Shown one piece after another: positions 1-8,626 of a stretch of 64,000 nucleotides of DNA. The stretch spans positions 3,233,001 through 3,297,000 of the forward strand of contig NZ_CP109446.1 of NCBI RefSeq assembly GCF_036227265.1. Direction: 5' to 3'. The notes under the pieces are model-generated. The model made no database searches, was not told the DNA's origin, and saw nothing but the letters and a program-made list of their open reading frames with translations. How positions within the stretch are numbered: the stretch's first letter is position 1; every line of letters begins with the position of its first letter. Source of the stretch: Streptomyces sp. NBC_01476 (GTDB taxonomy: Bacteria > Actinomycetota > Actinomycetes > Streptomycetales > Streptomycetaceae). The translations under genes and the position numbers were made by a program.

Positions 1-425
1 CGAAGGAGGGTGCCGGCCTGGCCGAACTGACCGCCGGCCGCTCCTGGACCGGCAAGGCGGGCGCCCAGACGGCCACCGACCTCGTGGACGGCTTCCTCTC
101 CTTCTGGCGGCGCAACGACGCGATCCTGCGGGTCGTGGACCTGGGCGCGGCCGAGGGCGACAAGCGGTTCAACAGGATCCGGCTGCGCGTCCTCAACGCC
201 ATCACCGGTCCGCTCGCCGACGCGGTCAAGGACCTCCAGGCCAAGGGCAGGGTCGACAAGGAGGTCAGCGCGCCGGCCGTGGCGGGCTCGCTGGTCGAGA
301 TGCTGGCCGCGGTCGCCGCCCACCAGAAAGGTTTCGTCGGGACCGGCGTCAAGCAGGCCGACCTGAAGCCGAGCCTGACGCTCCTGGTGCACCTCGGTGT
401 GACCGGGAAGAAGCCGGCGAAGTAG
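1..425 (+). CDS. TetR/AcrR family regulator, C-terminal part
   Basis: An open frame enters from the left edge (codons in phase from base 3) and stops at 425, giving about 140 residues without the N-terminal HTH. The segment FLSFWRRNDAILRVVDLGAAEG followed by FNRIR and an alanine-rich helix resembles the ligand/dimerisation domain of streptomycete TetR repressors, which often carry such an FWRRND-LRVVDL stretch. The HTH lies outside the window, so family assignment rests on the C-terminal pattern only. It would act as a cytoplasmic, ligand-responsive repressor; target unknown. Confidence 0.6.
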   Translation, partial: KEGAGLAELTAGRSWTGKAGAQTATDLVDGFLSFWRRNDAILRVVDLGAAEGDKRFNRIRLRVLNAITGPLADAVKDLQAKGRVDKEVSAPAVAGSLVEMLAAVAAHQKGFVGTGVKQADLKPSLTLLVHLGVTGKKPAK

Positions 426-653
426 CGCGGGAGCGCGAACCGGCGGCGCTCGCCCGCTGGTTGCCGTCCACCGCTGCCCTCCCCGGCGCTGCTTCCCGCT
501 GTCCTGCCGTACCAGCACGCCGGTTCGCCGCTGCGGCGATGCGCCGGTTCGCTGAATTGCTGATTCGCCACACCCTCGCCTTCCCGCCCCCGTGGGCCCG
601 TGGGCCCGAACTGCGGTGCCCGGCAGGCGACGTGACCGGCCCGGACCGGCATC

Positions 654-917
654 ATGTCCGTCATGACCAGCAGCAGCCGGACTCCGGGCAAGCGGCCACG
701 CGGCACGCTGTCCCGGTTCCTCTCCCCCGGGCCCGATTCCTCGACGGCGCAGCTCCGCGCCTACGCGACGGTCTGGGCCGTGCTGCTCCCGGTCTGGGTG
801 AGCGCGCAGTGGTGGTCCCACCCCGACACCCTGCGCCGGGTGCTGTACGTGGTGCTGTCGCTGGTCTCCGTCACGCAGTCGCTGAGCGCGGTGGCACTGC
901 TGCGCCGGCGCCGCTGA
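654..917 (+). CDS. small two-helix membrane protein
   Basis: 87 residues. A charged, Ser/Arg-rich N-terminus of about 30 residues is followed by two hydrophobic segments (about residues 36-54 and 63-82) separated by a short WSHPDTLRR loop, and the protein ends in an Arg cluster. This is a plausible small integral membrane protein of unknown function. ATG at 654 or 663 could both start it; no strong Shine-Dalgarno sequence is seen. It stands alone between the TetR gene and a flavoprotein gene. I do not recognise a named family. Confidence 0.55.
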   Translation: MSVMTSSSRTPGKRPRGTLSRFLSPGPDSSTAQLRAYATVWAVLLPVWVSAQWWSHPDTLRRVLYVVLSLVSVTQSLSAVALLRRRR

Positions 918-1116
918 CCGCCGGGCAGGCGGCGCGGCCGGGCGGCCCGGCCGGGCACTCACCCCGCCCACCTCGCTCACCCCGCCCTCCCCGCCCGAGA
1001 AGTGGCCCGCCGACCGATATGCGACGCGGTGGGCTACTGCTCGCCACGCATCCGGGGTTACCTTCCGATACGCCACCCTTTCCTTCGTACGACATTCCAG
1101 GTTCCAGGAGTTCCGC

Positions 1117-2286
1117 ATGCCCGAGCCCTCCTCCGCCGCCCCTGGTGCCCCGGCGAGCGCCGCGGCACCCGACGCCATCGTCATCGGCGCCGGCCCCGGC
1201 GGCCTGGCCGCGGCGGCGGCACTGCGGCAGCGCGGACTGCGACCGCTGGTGCTGGAGCGCGGTGAACAGCTCGGCACGTCCTGGCGCAACCACTACGACC
1301 GGCTGCGTCTGCACACCACCCGCCGGCTCTCGTCGCTGCCGGGGCTGGCCATACCCCGTGCGTACGGGCGCTGGGTCGGCCGTGACGACGTGGTGCGGTA
1401 TCTGGAGCGCTACGCCGAGCACCACGACCTCGACATCGCCACCGGCATCGAAGTGACCCGGGTCGAGAGATCGGACTCCGGGTGGGAACTGCCCGCGACC
1501 GGCGGCCGGGTGCTGACCTCCCCGGTGGTCGTGGTGGCGACCGGCCACAACCACACGCCGTACATCCCCGACTGGCCGGGACGGGACACCTTCTCCGGTG
1601 AGCTGCTGCACGCTTCGGAGTACCGGAACGCCGGCCCGTACCAGGGGCGGGACGTGCTGGTGGTCGGCGTCGGCAACACCGGCGCGGAGTTGGCGGTGGA
1701 CCTGGCCGAGGGCGGCGCGTCCCGGGTGCGGCTTGCGGTGCGGACCCCGCCGCACATCATGCGCCGTTCCACCGCGGGCTGGCCCGCGCAGGCCAGCGGC
1801 ATCGTCTGCCGCCGGCTGCCGACCGCGGTGGTGGACCGGATCGCGCCGTACCTGGCGAAGGTGAGCGTCCCCGATCTGTCCGGCTTCGGCCTGCCCCGCC
1901 CCACCACCGGTCTGTACGCGCGGGTGCACGAGGGGGCGATCCCGGTGCAGGACGTCGGCCTGATCGCCGCCGTGCGCTCCCGCCGGGTCGAACCGGTCGC
2001 GGCCGTCGAGCGGTTGGACGGGGACAAGGTGCGTCTGGCCGACGGCACCGAGATCGTGCCCGAGGCGGTCATCGCCGCTACCGGCTACCGGCGCGGTCTT
2101 GAGACGCTCGTCGGCCACCTCGGCGTGCTGGACGGCCGCGGCCGTCCGCTGGTGCACGGGCCCCGCACGGCGCCGGGCGCGCCGGGGCTCTACTTCACCG
2201 GGTTCACCCACCCGATCAGCGGGATGATCCGGGAAATGGCCATCGACGCGCGGAAGATCGGGCGGGCCGCCGCGCGCCGCAGGTGA
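1117..2286 (+). CDS. FAD/NAD(P)-dependent monooxygenase-like oxidoreductase
   Basis: 389 residues. An N-terminal dinucleotide-binding motif GAGPGGLAAA (about residues 26-35) should bind FAD, and a second Rossmann motif VVGVGNTGAEL (about residues 181-191) should bind NADPH. ATGHNHTPYIP (about 142-152) and a late ATGYRRG match the strands that close the FAD site in the flavin-containing monooxygenase/CzcO-like family. The expected role is cytoplasmic NADPH-dependent oxygenation or related redox chemistry on an unknown substrate. CAGGAG lies 7 bases before the ATG and supports the start. It converges with an MFS gene. Confidence 0.85.
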   Translation: MPEPSSAAPGAPASAAAPDAIVIGAGPGGLAAAAALRQRGLRPLVLERGEQLGTSWRNHYDRLRLHTTRRLSSLPGLAIPRAYGRWVGRDDVVRYLERYAEHHDLDIATGIEVTRVERSDSGWELPATGGRVLTSPVVVVATGHNHTPYIPDWPGRDTFSGELLHASEYRNAGPYQGRDVLVVGVGNTGAELAVDLAEGGASRVRLAVRTPPHIMRRSTAGWPAQASGIVCRRLPTAVVDRIAPYLAKVSVPDLSGFGLPRPTTGLYARVHEGAIPVQDVGLIAAVRSRRVEPVAAVERLDGDKVRLADGTEIVPEAVIAATGYRRGLETLVGHLGVLDGRGRPLVHGPRTAPGAPGLYFTGFTHPISGMIREMAIDARKIGRAAARRR

Positions 2287-2377
2287 GGCGGCGGGCGTGG
2301 TGGCCCGGGGGCGTCTGCGGGTCACACGACCGGGTGAATCGGCGGCCGGCCGGAACAGCGGTTGATCCGCCGGGCGT

Positions 2378-3706
2378 TCACCCCACAAGCGCCACCGCGG
2401 GCCCGGCGACCGGCCGGTGGCGGATGACCAGGGACATCAGCGCGGCGATCGCGCACAACGCACCGGAGGAGTACCAGACGACGTCGTACGAACCGAGCGC
2501 GTCCCGCGCGACACCGCCAAGGTAGGCGACCAGGGCGGCGCCGATCTGGTGGGCCGCCAGCACCCAGCCGAAGACGATCGCGCTGTTCTCGCCGTAGTGC
2601 TCACGGCACAGGGCGATGGTCGGCGGCACGGTGGCCACCCAGTCCAGTCCGTAGAAGACGATGAACAGCACCATCGGCGGGTGGATGCTGTCGCCGAGCA
2701 GCATGGGGAGGAACATCAGCGACAGTCCACGCAGCCCGTAGTAGATCGCGAGCAGCCGCCGTGGCGACAGGCGGTCGGTGAACCAGCCCGAGGCCACCGT
2801 GCCCGCGATGTCGAACACACCGATCACCGCGAGCAGCGAGGCCGCGGTGGTGACCGGCAGCCCGTGGTCGTGGGCGGCGGGTACGAAGTGGGTCTTCACC
2901 AGGCCGTTGGTGGACGCGCCGCAGATCGCGAAGGTGCCGGCCAGCAGCCAGAAGGTACGGGTACGCGCGGCGTCCGACAGCGCGCGCACCGCCCGGCCGG
3001 CGGCGCCGTCGACCGGCGGCGGCTTGGGGACGAACTCCGTTGCCCCGTACGGCGCCAGGCCCACGTCCGCCGGGTGGTCGCGCAGCAGGAACCAGACGAA
3101 GGGCACGACCGCGACCGCCGCGAAGGCGACCGTCTCGGCGGCGGGCCGCCAGCCGTGGTGCTCGGTGATCCACGACAGCAGCGGCAGGAACACCAACTGC
3201 CCCGCGGCGCCGCCCGCGGTGAGGATGCCGGTGACCAGGCCGCGGCGGGCGACGAACCAGCGGTTGGCGACGGTCGCGGCGAAGGCGAGCGCCATCGAGC
3301 CGCTGCCGAGGCCGACCAGCACGCCCCAGCAGAGCACGAGTTGCCAGCTCTGGGTCATGTGGACGGTCAGCCCTGAGCCGAGGGCGATGGTGAGCAGGGC
3401 GCAGGCGACGACCCGCCGGATGCCGAAACGGTCCATCAGGGCGGCGGCGAACGGAGCGGTCAGCCCGTAGAGGGCGAGGTTGATCGAGACCGCGAAGCCG
3501 ATCATGGCGCGGGACCAGCCGAACTCGGTGTGCAGCGGGTCGATCAGCAGTCCGGGCAGCGAGGCGAAGGCCGCGGAGCCGACGATGGTCACGAAGGTGA
3601 CGGCGGCGACCGCCCAGGCGCGGTGGACCCGCGGGCGGGGGCGGTGGTGAGGTGCGGCGGGGAGGTCGCCGGTGGCGGGCGCGGGAGGTTGAGATGTCTG
3701 CGTCAC
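2378..3706 (-). CDS. MFS transporter
   Basis: About 442 residues with twelve hydrophobic segments, beginning with WAVAAVTFVTIVGSAAFASL. DRFGIRRVVA and TDRLSPRRLL match the charged loop-2/3 and loop-8/9 signatures of the major facilitator superfamily. It resembles the oxalate/formate-antiporter-like (monocarboxylate) MFS branch; substrate unknown. I use the GTG at 3706 as start because an upstream ATG at 3778 would run into the divergent regulator gene. No strong Shine-Dalgarno is visible for either. The divergent GlxA-type regulator next door is a candidate controller. Confidence 0.85.
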   Translation of the reverse strand: MTQTSQPPAPATGDLPAAPHHRPRPRVHRAWAVAAVTFVTIVGSAAFASLPGLLIDPLHTEFGWSRAMIGFAVSINLALYGLTAPFAAALMDRFGIRRVVACALLTIALGSGLTVHMTQSWQLVLCWGVLVGLGSGSMALAFAATVANRWFVARRGLVTGILTAGGAAGQLVFLPLLSWITEHHGWRPAAETVAFAAVAVVPFVWFLLRDHPADVGLAPYGATEFVPKPPPVDGAAGRAVRALSDAARTRTFWLLAGTFAICGASTNGLVKTHFVPAAHDHGLPVTTAASLLAVIGVFDIAGTVASGWFTDRLSPRRLLAIYYGLRGLSLMFLPMLLGDSIHPPMVLFIVFYGLDWVATVPPTIALCREHYGENSAIVFGWVLAAHQIGAALVAYLGGVARDALGSYDVVWYSSGALCAIAALMSLVIRHRPVAGPAVALVG

Positions 3707-3806
3707 CCGATCAGTGTCCGAGCCGCCGGGGTCCGCGACGAGTGGCCCGGAGGCCATGGTGTGCAAGGATCGGGCCATGCAGCAGGCCAGGAATCAGGAG
3801 GATCCC

Positions 3807-4814
3807 GTGGCCGGGCGTGCCGCCGGCGCGGTCTTCCGGCACCCCGGGCGGCACCGGATCGCCGTCTTCACCCTGGACGGGGTGATCCCCTTCGAACTGG
3901 GCATCCCGCTGCGGATCTTCGGGGCGGCCGTGCACCCGGACGACGGCCGCCCGCTGTACGAGGTGGTCACCTGCGGGCTGCGGCCGGGCGCGGTGCGCAC
4001 CGACGCCGACTTCTCGATCGTGGTCGAGCACGGCCCGGAGGCGCTGGCGGAGGCCGACACGGTGGTGGTGCCCGCCTCGTACGAGCTGGGCCCGGTCTAC
4101 ACCGAGGGGTCGCTGCCCGCGCCGCTGGCCGCCGCGGTCGCCGCGTTCCGGCCGGGGGCGCGGGTGGTGTCGATCTGCACCGGGTCCTTCCTGCTGGCCG
4201 CGGCCGGCCTGCTCGACGGCCGGCCCGCGACCACCCACTGGACCAGCGCCGACCACTTCCAGCGGCTCTTCCCGCGGATCAGGGTCGACCCGGATGTGCT
4301 CTACGTGGACGACGGCGACGTGCTGACCTCGGCGGGCGTGGCCGCCGGGATCGACCTGTGCCTGCACATCGTGCGGCGCGACTTCGGCGCCGCGGTGGCG
4401 AACGCGGTGTCCCGGCGGACCGTGGTGCCGCCGCACCGCGAGGGCGGCCAGGCGCAGTACATCCGCCGGCCGCTGCCCGAGCCGCGGCTGGTGAGTACCC
4501 AGCGGGCCCGCGCCTGGGCGCTGGACCGCCTCGACCAGCCGCTGACGCTGCGGCAGCTGGCCGAGCGGGAGGCGATGAGCGTACGGACCTTCACCCGGCG
4601 GTTCCGGGAGGAGGTCGGGCTCAGCCCGGGTCAGTGGCTCACCCAGCAGCGGATCGAGCTGGCCCGCCGGCTGCTGGAGTCGACCGGTCTCAGCGTGGAC
4701 CAGATCGCGCACCAGGCGGGTTTCGGCACCGGCGCCTCGCTGCGGCAGCATCTTCAGGTGGCGCTGGGCGTCTCACCGTCGGCGTACCGCCGGACGTTCC
4801 GCACCTCGGCCTAG
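3807..4814 (+). CDS. GlxA-type AraC family regulator (DJ-1/PfpI-like domain plus HTH)
   Basis: About 335 residues. The N-terminal half has the DJ-1/PfpI fold of GlxA-like regulators (RIAVFTLDGVIPFELGIP near the start; SICTGSFLLAAAGLLDG with the nucleophile-elbow Cys). The C-terminal 100 residues form two HTH motifs of the AraC family (LRQLAEREAMSVRTFTRRFR; VDQIAHQAGFGTGASLRQH, then GVSPSAYRR). GTG at 3807 has AGGAGG five bases upstream; an ATG at 3777 with AAGGA before it is the alternative. It is divergent from the MFS gene and probably regulates it and itself. Confidence 0.88.
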   Translation: MAGRAAGAVFRHPGRHRIAVFTLDGVIPFELGIPLRIFGAAVHPDDGRPLYEVVTCGLRPGAVRTDADFSIVVEHGPEALAEADTVVVPASYELGPVYTEGSLPAPLAAAVAAFRPGARVVSICTGSFLLAAAGLLDGRPATTHWTSADHFQRLFPRIRVDPDVLYVDDGDVLTSAGVAAGIDLCLHIVRRDFGAAVANAVSRRTVVPPHREGGQAQYIRRPLPEPRLVSTQRARAWALDRLDQPLTLRQLAEREAMSVRTFTRRFREEVGLSPGQWLTQQRIELARRLLESTGLSVDQIAHQAGFGTGASLRQHLQVALGVSPSAYRRTFRTSA

Positions 4815-4830
4815 CCGGCCACGCGGCCGG

Positions 4831-5238
4831 TCAGCCCAGGGCCGCGCCGCGGTCGACCTCGCACCAGATCTGCTTGCCCGCGCCCTCGGGGTGCCAGCCC
4901 CAGCGGTCGGCGAGGCCGTCCACCAGTTCCAGGCCGCGGCCCCCGGTCTCGTCACGCTCGGCGCGGCGGGGGGAGGGCGGCAGGCCGCTGTTGTCGGCGA
5001 CCTCGACCCGTACCGGGGCGGCGGGCGCGGCCGGGAAGAGCATGCGCAGGACGGCCGGGCAGCCGGTGTGCACGACCGCGTTGGTGACCAGTTCCGAGAT
5101 GAGCAGGATCAGCGTCTCGGCCACCGGCTCGTCGGCTCCTATCCCGGAGCCCGCCAGCCGCGACCTCGCCCATCGGCGGGCCCGCCCGACCTCCGCGGGA
5201 TCCACGCCGACTTCGAGCTGCACCTGAAGCACCTGCAC
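4831..5238 (-). CDS. RsbW-like ATP-binding protein (HATPase_c_2)
   Basis: 135 residues with the GHKL motifs of anti-sigma-factor kinases: N-box ISELVTNAVVHT (about 47-59), G1 box DNSGLPP (about 87) and G2-like GRGLELVDGLADRWGW (about 100-115). Proteins of this size are very numerous in Streptomyces and act as serine kinases/anti-sigma factors in partner-switching, or as stand-alone GHKL proteins. It converges on the GlxA gene. A STAS anti-anti-sigma gene lies about 600 bases upstream on the same strand, which suggests but does not prove a shared pathway. Confidence 0.85.
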   Translation of the reverse strand: MQVLQVQLEVGVDPAEVGRARRWARSRLAGSGIGADEPVAETLILLISELVTNAVVHTGCPAVLRMLFPAAPAAPVRVEVADNSGLPPSPRRAERDETGGRGLELVDGLADRWGWHPEGAGKQIWCEVDRGAALG

Positions 5239-5618
5239 TGCTCACACCATCCGAACCGGCGGACACGACGCCTCACGCCAACCCAAGATCACCGTGCGTG
5301 ACCTCGACCTCACACAGCATGATCGACCCGCAGTCACCCCAGCAAGCGCTTCAGGCATATTCCGACGCGCGGGGGCGGGTGTGCCGCATACTGTGCGGCA
5401 CCTCTGCTGCGAAGCCGTGCGCACAGGGCCGTCCCCCGCCCGGCACGGCCGGGCGGCGTGATGAGAATTCCCTGAATGCACACGCACCCGACGGAGCGTA
5501 CCCGAGGTCCACCCCGACTCCACCGCGTAACAAGTCACACCTCGGCCACAACACCGTGCGGACGCTCCGTAATCGACGGGGCCCGTACGCACCATTTGCC
5601 CCAGGGGTAACCGAGGGT
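5239..5618. other. intergenic region with a stem-loop
   Basis: No convincing gene is visible between the RsbW-like gene (start 5238, minus strand) and the macro-domain remnant. The only structure noticed is an 8-bp perfect inverted repeat, GTGCCGCA at 5381-5388 and TGCGGCAC at 5394-5401 with a 5-base loop, about 145 bases upstream of the ATPase start. It could be an operator or part of the leader; function unknown. Confidence 0.35.
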
Positions 5619-5816
5619 CTAGGCAAATCCGGCAAATACCTCATAAGCCCTGTCGTCGAAGAGCACGAAGCGCACGTCCGCGACAGAGGTGTCCGCCTCC
5701 CGCACCGCCTTGACGGCGAGCCGCGCACCGTCCTCCAGCGGCCAGCGGTACGCCCCGGTGGGCATCGCCGGAAAGGCAACAGTGGCCGCGATGGCCCGGC
5801 CGGTACGGAGCCCGGA
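5619..5816 (-). pseudogene. C-terminal remnant of a macro-domain (ADP-ribose-binding) protein
   Basis: Read on the minus strand, about 65 codons ending at TAG (5619-5621) encode ATVAFPAMPTGAYRWPLEDG, then ARLAVKAVREADTS and VRFVLFDDRAYEVFAGFA. This matches the C-terminal third of bacterial O-acetyl-ADP-ribose deacetylase-type macro domains, where TVAFPAISTGxYGWP and VRFVLFD are characteristic. The N-terminal ADP-ribose-binding part (the GGGGVDGAI-type loop) is missing: homology fades near 5816, just before the 3' end of the STAS gene at 5855, and no start codon serves the fragment. I read it as a 5'-deleted pseudogene. Confidence 0.6.
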
Positions 5817-5854
5817 GCCGCAGTGGCCGGCCCGCGGTGCGTCCGACCGGGGAG

Positions 5855-6223
5855 TCAGGCGGAGATCGGGGGGGCGGTGTCGTTCGTGGCGGAGGGGAGG
5901 TCGGGGAAGACCTCGAAGAGCCGGCGGACGCCGAGGGCGGCGAGGACCCGGTTGACGTGGGCGCCCTCACCGTCGTCGCTCACCGGGAGGACCACCCGCA
6001 GCCGGCCGGCGCAGGAGCGCATCAGACGGCGCGCGCCGATCAGCACGCCCACCCCGCTGGAGTCACAGAAACGCACATCGGCGAGGTCGAGGACCAGACT
6101 GCGACGACCGTCCGCGACCGCTTCGTGCACCTTCTGCCGGACCGCCGGTGAGGAGATCAGGTCCATCTCGCCCGCGACCGTCACCACCACCCAGCCGTCC
6201 CGCTCGGCCTGGGTCACCAGCAC
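5855..6223 (-). CDS. STAS-domain anti-anti-sigma factor
   Basis: About 122 residues from the GTG at 6223, which has GAGG nine bases upstream; a longer version from GTG 6271 is possible. The core WVVVTVAGEMDLISSPAV, SLVLDLADVRFCDSSGVGVL and a C-terminal LGVRRLFEVFPD match SpoIIAA/RsbV/BldG-type proteins, and the Ser in DSSGVG is the usual phosphorylation site. Such proteins bind a GHKL anti-sigma kinase and free a sigma factor. It is divergent from the ECF sigma factor gene at 6498 and lies upstream, on the same strand, of an RsbW-like ATPase gene. Confidence 0.85.
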   Translation of the reverse strand: MLVTQAERDGWVVVTVAGEMDLISSPAVRQKVHEAVADGRRSLVLDLADVRFCDSSGVGVLIGARRLMRSCAGRLRVVLPVSDDGEGAHVNRVLAALGVRRLFEVFPDLPSATNDTAPPISA

Positions 6224-6497
6224 CGGTACCCACCTCGCCCCGCCGTCGACTGCCACTGCCGCACCGCTCACTGCGTCATATGACCCTATGCCCGTTCCCA
6301 GTCGTAACTCTGCAATGTTCCGGTCACACCCGGATAACAGACGGTCGAAACCGGTCGCAGTCGGTGCCAGGTTGCTGCAAAGCGGCGTACGCCGTCGCAC
6401 CCGGCCGGTACCGTCGAAGGTGAGTGCAGTCGGACGATCCGAACACACGCCGCATCCGTGGGGGTTGAGCGGTAGGGCGAGGCAAGGGGACCGGGAG

Positions 6498-7097
6498 ATG
6501 GCGACACCCGCACCACCGCGCTGGGACCGCAAGATGCAACAGCGGCTGGCGCGAGGCGAGGAAGCCGCGCTCGGCGAGCTCTACGACCGCTATGCCTCGC
6601 TCGTGCACAGCCTGGCCCACCGGGTGCTGGACGACGACGACGCGGCCGACCAGGTCACCCGCGAGGTCTTCGGCTACATCTGGGAGAACCCCGACGCCTA
6701 TGAGCCGAAGCACGGTTCGCTCCGGTCGTGGATCGCCTCCCTCACCCAGCGGCACGCCGTGCACCGACTGCGGCAGTCCGAGAACCGCGGCCGGTCCACG
6801 CCGTCCGAGGTGGAGGCACGGGTACGCGAGGCCAACACGGCGGCCAGGGCCGACTTCATCGTGACATCGATGCCGACGCCGCTGCGCGACGCCCTCGAAC
6901 TGGCCTACCGCGAACGGCTGGACTACCGCGCCGCCGCCGCGGACCTCGGGGTGAGCGAGGACGAGGCACGCCGCCGGCTCCGGCTCGGCCTGCAACTGCT
7001 GTCGACCGCGATGGAGCCGGCCGAGCAGCACGAGCAGGCCTTCGACCGGCCCTTCGATCCGCGCGGCCAACGGGGTTCACAACGGGGTTCACGGTGA
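6498..7097 (+). CDS. ECF-type RNA polymerase sigma factor
   Basis: 199 residues. Region 2 spans about residues 10-85 (LYDRYASLVHSLAHRVL, then ADQVTREVFGYIWENPDAY and SLRSWIASLTQRHAVHRLR). Region 4 spans about 115-170 (PLRDALELAYRERLDYRAAA, LGVSEDEARRRLRLGLQLL) and includes the HTH. The ATG at 6498 follows a purine-rich AAGGGGACCGGGAG. Its stop codon overlaps the GTG of the next gene in a GTGA, so it is translationally coupled to a zinc-finger protein that is probably its anti-sigma factor. Overall it resembles the SigK/SigL-like ECF groups with region 2 and region 4 only. Confidence 0.88.
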   Translation: MATPAPPRWDRKMQQRLARGEEAALGELYDRYASLVHSLAHRVLDDDDAADQVTREVFGYIWENPDAYEPKHGSLRSWIASLTQRHAVHRLRQSENRGRSTPSEVEARVREANTAARADFIVTSMPTPLRDALELAYRERLDYRAAAADLGVSEDEARRRLRLGLQLLSTAMEPAEQHEQAFDRPFDPRGQRGSQRGSR

Positions 7098-8548
7098 GCG
7101 GGCCGGCATTCCGTGACGGAGGCGGGCAGGGCGGCGGGGACGACGGTCTGCCGCGGGTGCCGCACCAGCGCGCGCAGGACGGCACCCCGGACGGGCCCGG
7201 ATACGGTCCGCGGGCTTCTGAGCCGCCGCGGCAGCCGGGCGGTGACGAGCTGCCCGCAGCCGCCGCGGCTCCCGCACCGCCCCCGCCTCCAACTGCGGCT
7301 CCGACTCCGACTCCGCCTGAACCGGCTCAGCCGCCCGTGCCGGACCGTTCCCGGCGACCCGCCCCGCAGCCCCGGCTCCAGCCCCAGCCCCAGCCGTACG
7401 ACCACGCCACCTTGAAGTCGCTGCTCGGTGCCTGGGCGCTGTCCGCCTGCGCCCGCGACGAGGCGCTCGCGGTCGAGGTGCACCTGACGGACTGCGCCTC
7501 CTGCGCGGACGAGGCACTGCGGCTGCGCGACGCGGTGGGCCTGCTGCACCAGGAGGACTCGCTCGACCTCGACCCGCTGCTGCGGGTCCGGGTGCTGGAG
7601 GGCTGTCTCGGCCGCCGCCCGGCGCGGATTCCGGTGCCCGAGTGGGCCGGTCCCTACGACGCGGAGGCCGCCCGGCTGGACGCGCTGCTGCGGGACCTCG
7701 GCGGGAGCTACTGGAAGGCACCGGTGGAGCTCCAGTGGTTCGACGGCACGACTGTGCGGCGCCGGATGACCGTGGGCGAGGTCATCTCGCATCTGACCGC
7801 GGTGGACAGTCTGGTGGGCCGCACGATGGGCCTGCCGGTGCCGGCCGCGGAGGCCCTGCCGGACGGCGGGCAGCCGGGGACCGCCACCCGCACCGGGAAG
7901 GCGAGCACCGCAGACCTGCCGCTCGACCCGTGGGAGCGTACGGCCGCGTACTGGTCGGCCCAGCAGGACGTACCCGGCGCCACCTTGCGGTCGCTGTGGC
8001 GCGAGCAGAGCCACAACCTGGTCCGTACCGTCTCCTTCGCCGGGCGCGGGGCGGCCGGGCTCGACGTGGCGTACGGCCCCTTCACGCTCCCGCTGCGGGA
8101 CGCCTTCCTGGACCGGGCCTTCGAGTGCTGGATGCACGCGTGGGACATCGCCGAGGCGGTGGACTACCCGTACGACCCGCCCGCGCCGCGCAACCTCAAC
8201 CGGATGATCGACCTGGCCGCCCGGATGCTGCCCTCGGCACTGGCCGACCGGCGCCGGGCCGGGCTGACCACGTCCAAGTCGAGACTGGCGCCCGCCGGTT
8301 CGCCGGGGCGTTCGCTGCGGCTGGAGATCGAGGGGGACGGCGGCGGGGACTGGTATCTGCCGCTGGACTCGCCCGGCGCGCCGGCCTCCGAGAAGGAGAT
8401 GGTCGCTCATGTGGCCATGGACAGCGTGGAGTTCTGCCAGCTGGCGGCCGGCCACATAGAGCCGGAGCGGATCGCGGTGGGTCAGATGGGCGACCGGGCC
8501 GTCATCCGCGACGTCCTCTTCGCCACCGCGTCACTGTCGCGCCTGTGA
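7094..8548 (+). CDS. zinc-finger anti-sigma factor with MDMPI (DinB-like) domain
   Basis: 484 residues, starting at a GTG inside the GTGA overlap with the sigma factor stop. A disordered Pro/Ala-rich N-terminus of about 110 residues is followed by an anti-sigma zinc-binding motif, H-x3-C-x2-C in VHLTDCASC (about residues 130-138). The C-terminal part (about 175-480, with TVGEVISHLTAVDSLVGRTM and CWMHAWDIAEAVDYPY) resembles the mycothiol-dependent maleylpyruvate isomerase N-terminal fold found fused to actinobacterial anti-sigma factors. No transmembrane segment is evident, so it should be a cytoplasmic redox- or ligand-responsive anti-sigma factor for the ECF sigma upstream. Confidence 0.82.
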   Translation: MSGPAFRDGGGQGGGDDGLPRVPHQRAQDGTPDGPGYGPRASEPPRQPGGDELPAAAAAPAPPPPPTAAPTPTPPEPAQPPVPDRSRRPAPQPRLQPQPQPYDHATLKSLLGAWALSACARDEALAVEVHLTDCASCADEALRLRDAVGLLHQEDSLDLDPLLRVRVLEGCLGRRPARIPVPEWAGPYDAEAARLDALLRDLGGSYWKAPVELQWFDGTTVRRRMTVGEVISHLTAVDSLVGRTMGLPVPAAEALPDGGQPGTATRTGKASTADLPLDPWERTAAYWSAQQDVPGATLRSLWREQSHNLVRTVSFAGRGAAGLDVAYGPFTLPLRDAFLDRAFECWMHAWDIAEAVDYPYDPPAPRNLNRMIDLAARMLPSALADRRRAGLTTSKSRLAPAGSPGRSLRLEIEGDGGGDWYLPLDSPGAPASEKEMVAHVAMDSVEFCQLAAGHIEPERIAVGQMGDRAVIRDVLFATASLSRL

Positions 8549-8582
8549 GCGGACCCGAGCACCCGAGGGCGCCGGGCCGCCC

Positions 8583-8626
8583 AGCGCCCAAGCGCCCAAG
8601 CGCCTAAGCGCCTAAGCGCCTAAGCG
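8583..8626. repeat. 8-bp tandem repeat at the 3' end of purU
   Basis: Five copies of an 8-base unit (AGCGCCCA twice, then AGCGCCTA three times) plus a partial sixth. The last full copy supplies the purU stop (TAG on the minus strand, 8620-8622). Because the period is 8, the three TAG triplets fall in all three minus-strand frames. Confidence 0.9.

Noticed and set aside
3714..3806. longer GlxA-type regulator from the plus-strand ATG-like starts at 3714 or 3777
   Set aside because: GTG 3807 has an ideal AGGAGG; longer versions would overlap the divergent MFS promoter. ATG 3777 remains possible.
5298..6497. long in-frame extension upstream of the sigma factor
   Set aside because: It runs antisense through the STAS gene and the macro-domain remnant; the ATG at 6498 has proper context and family length.
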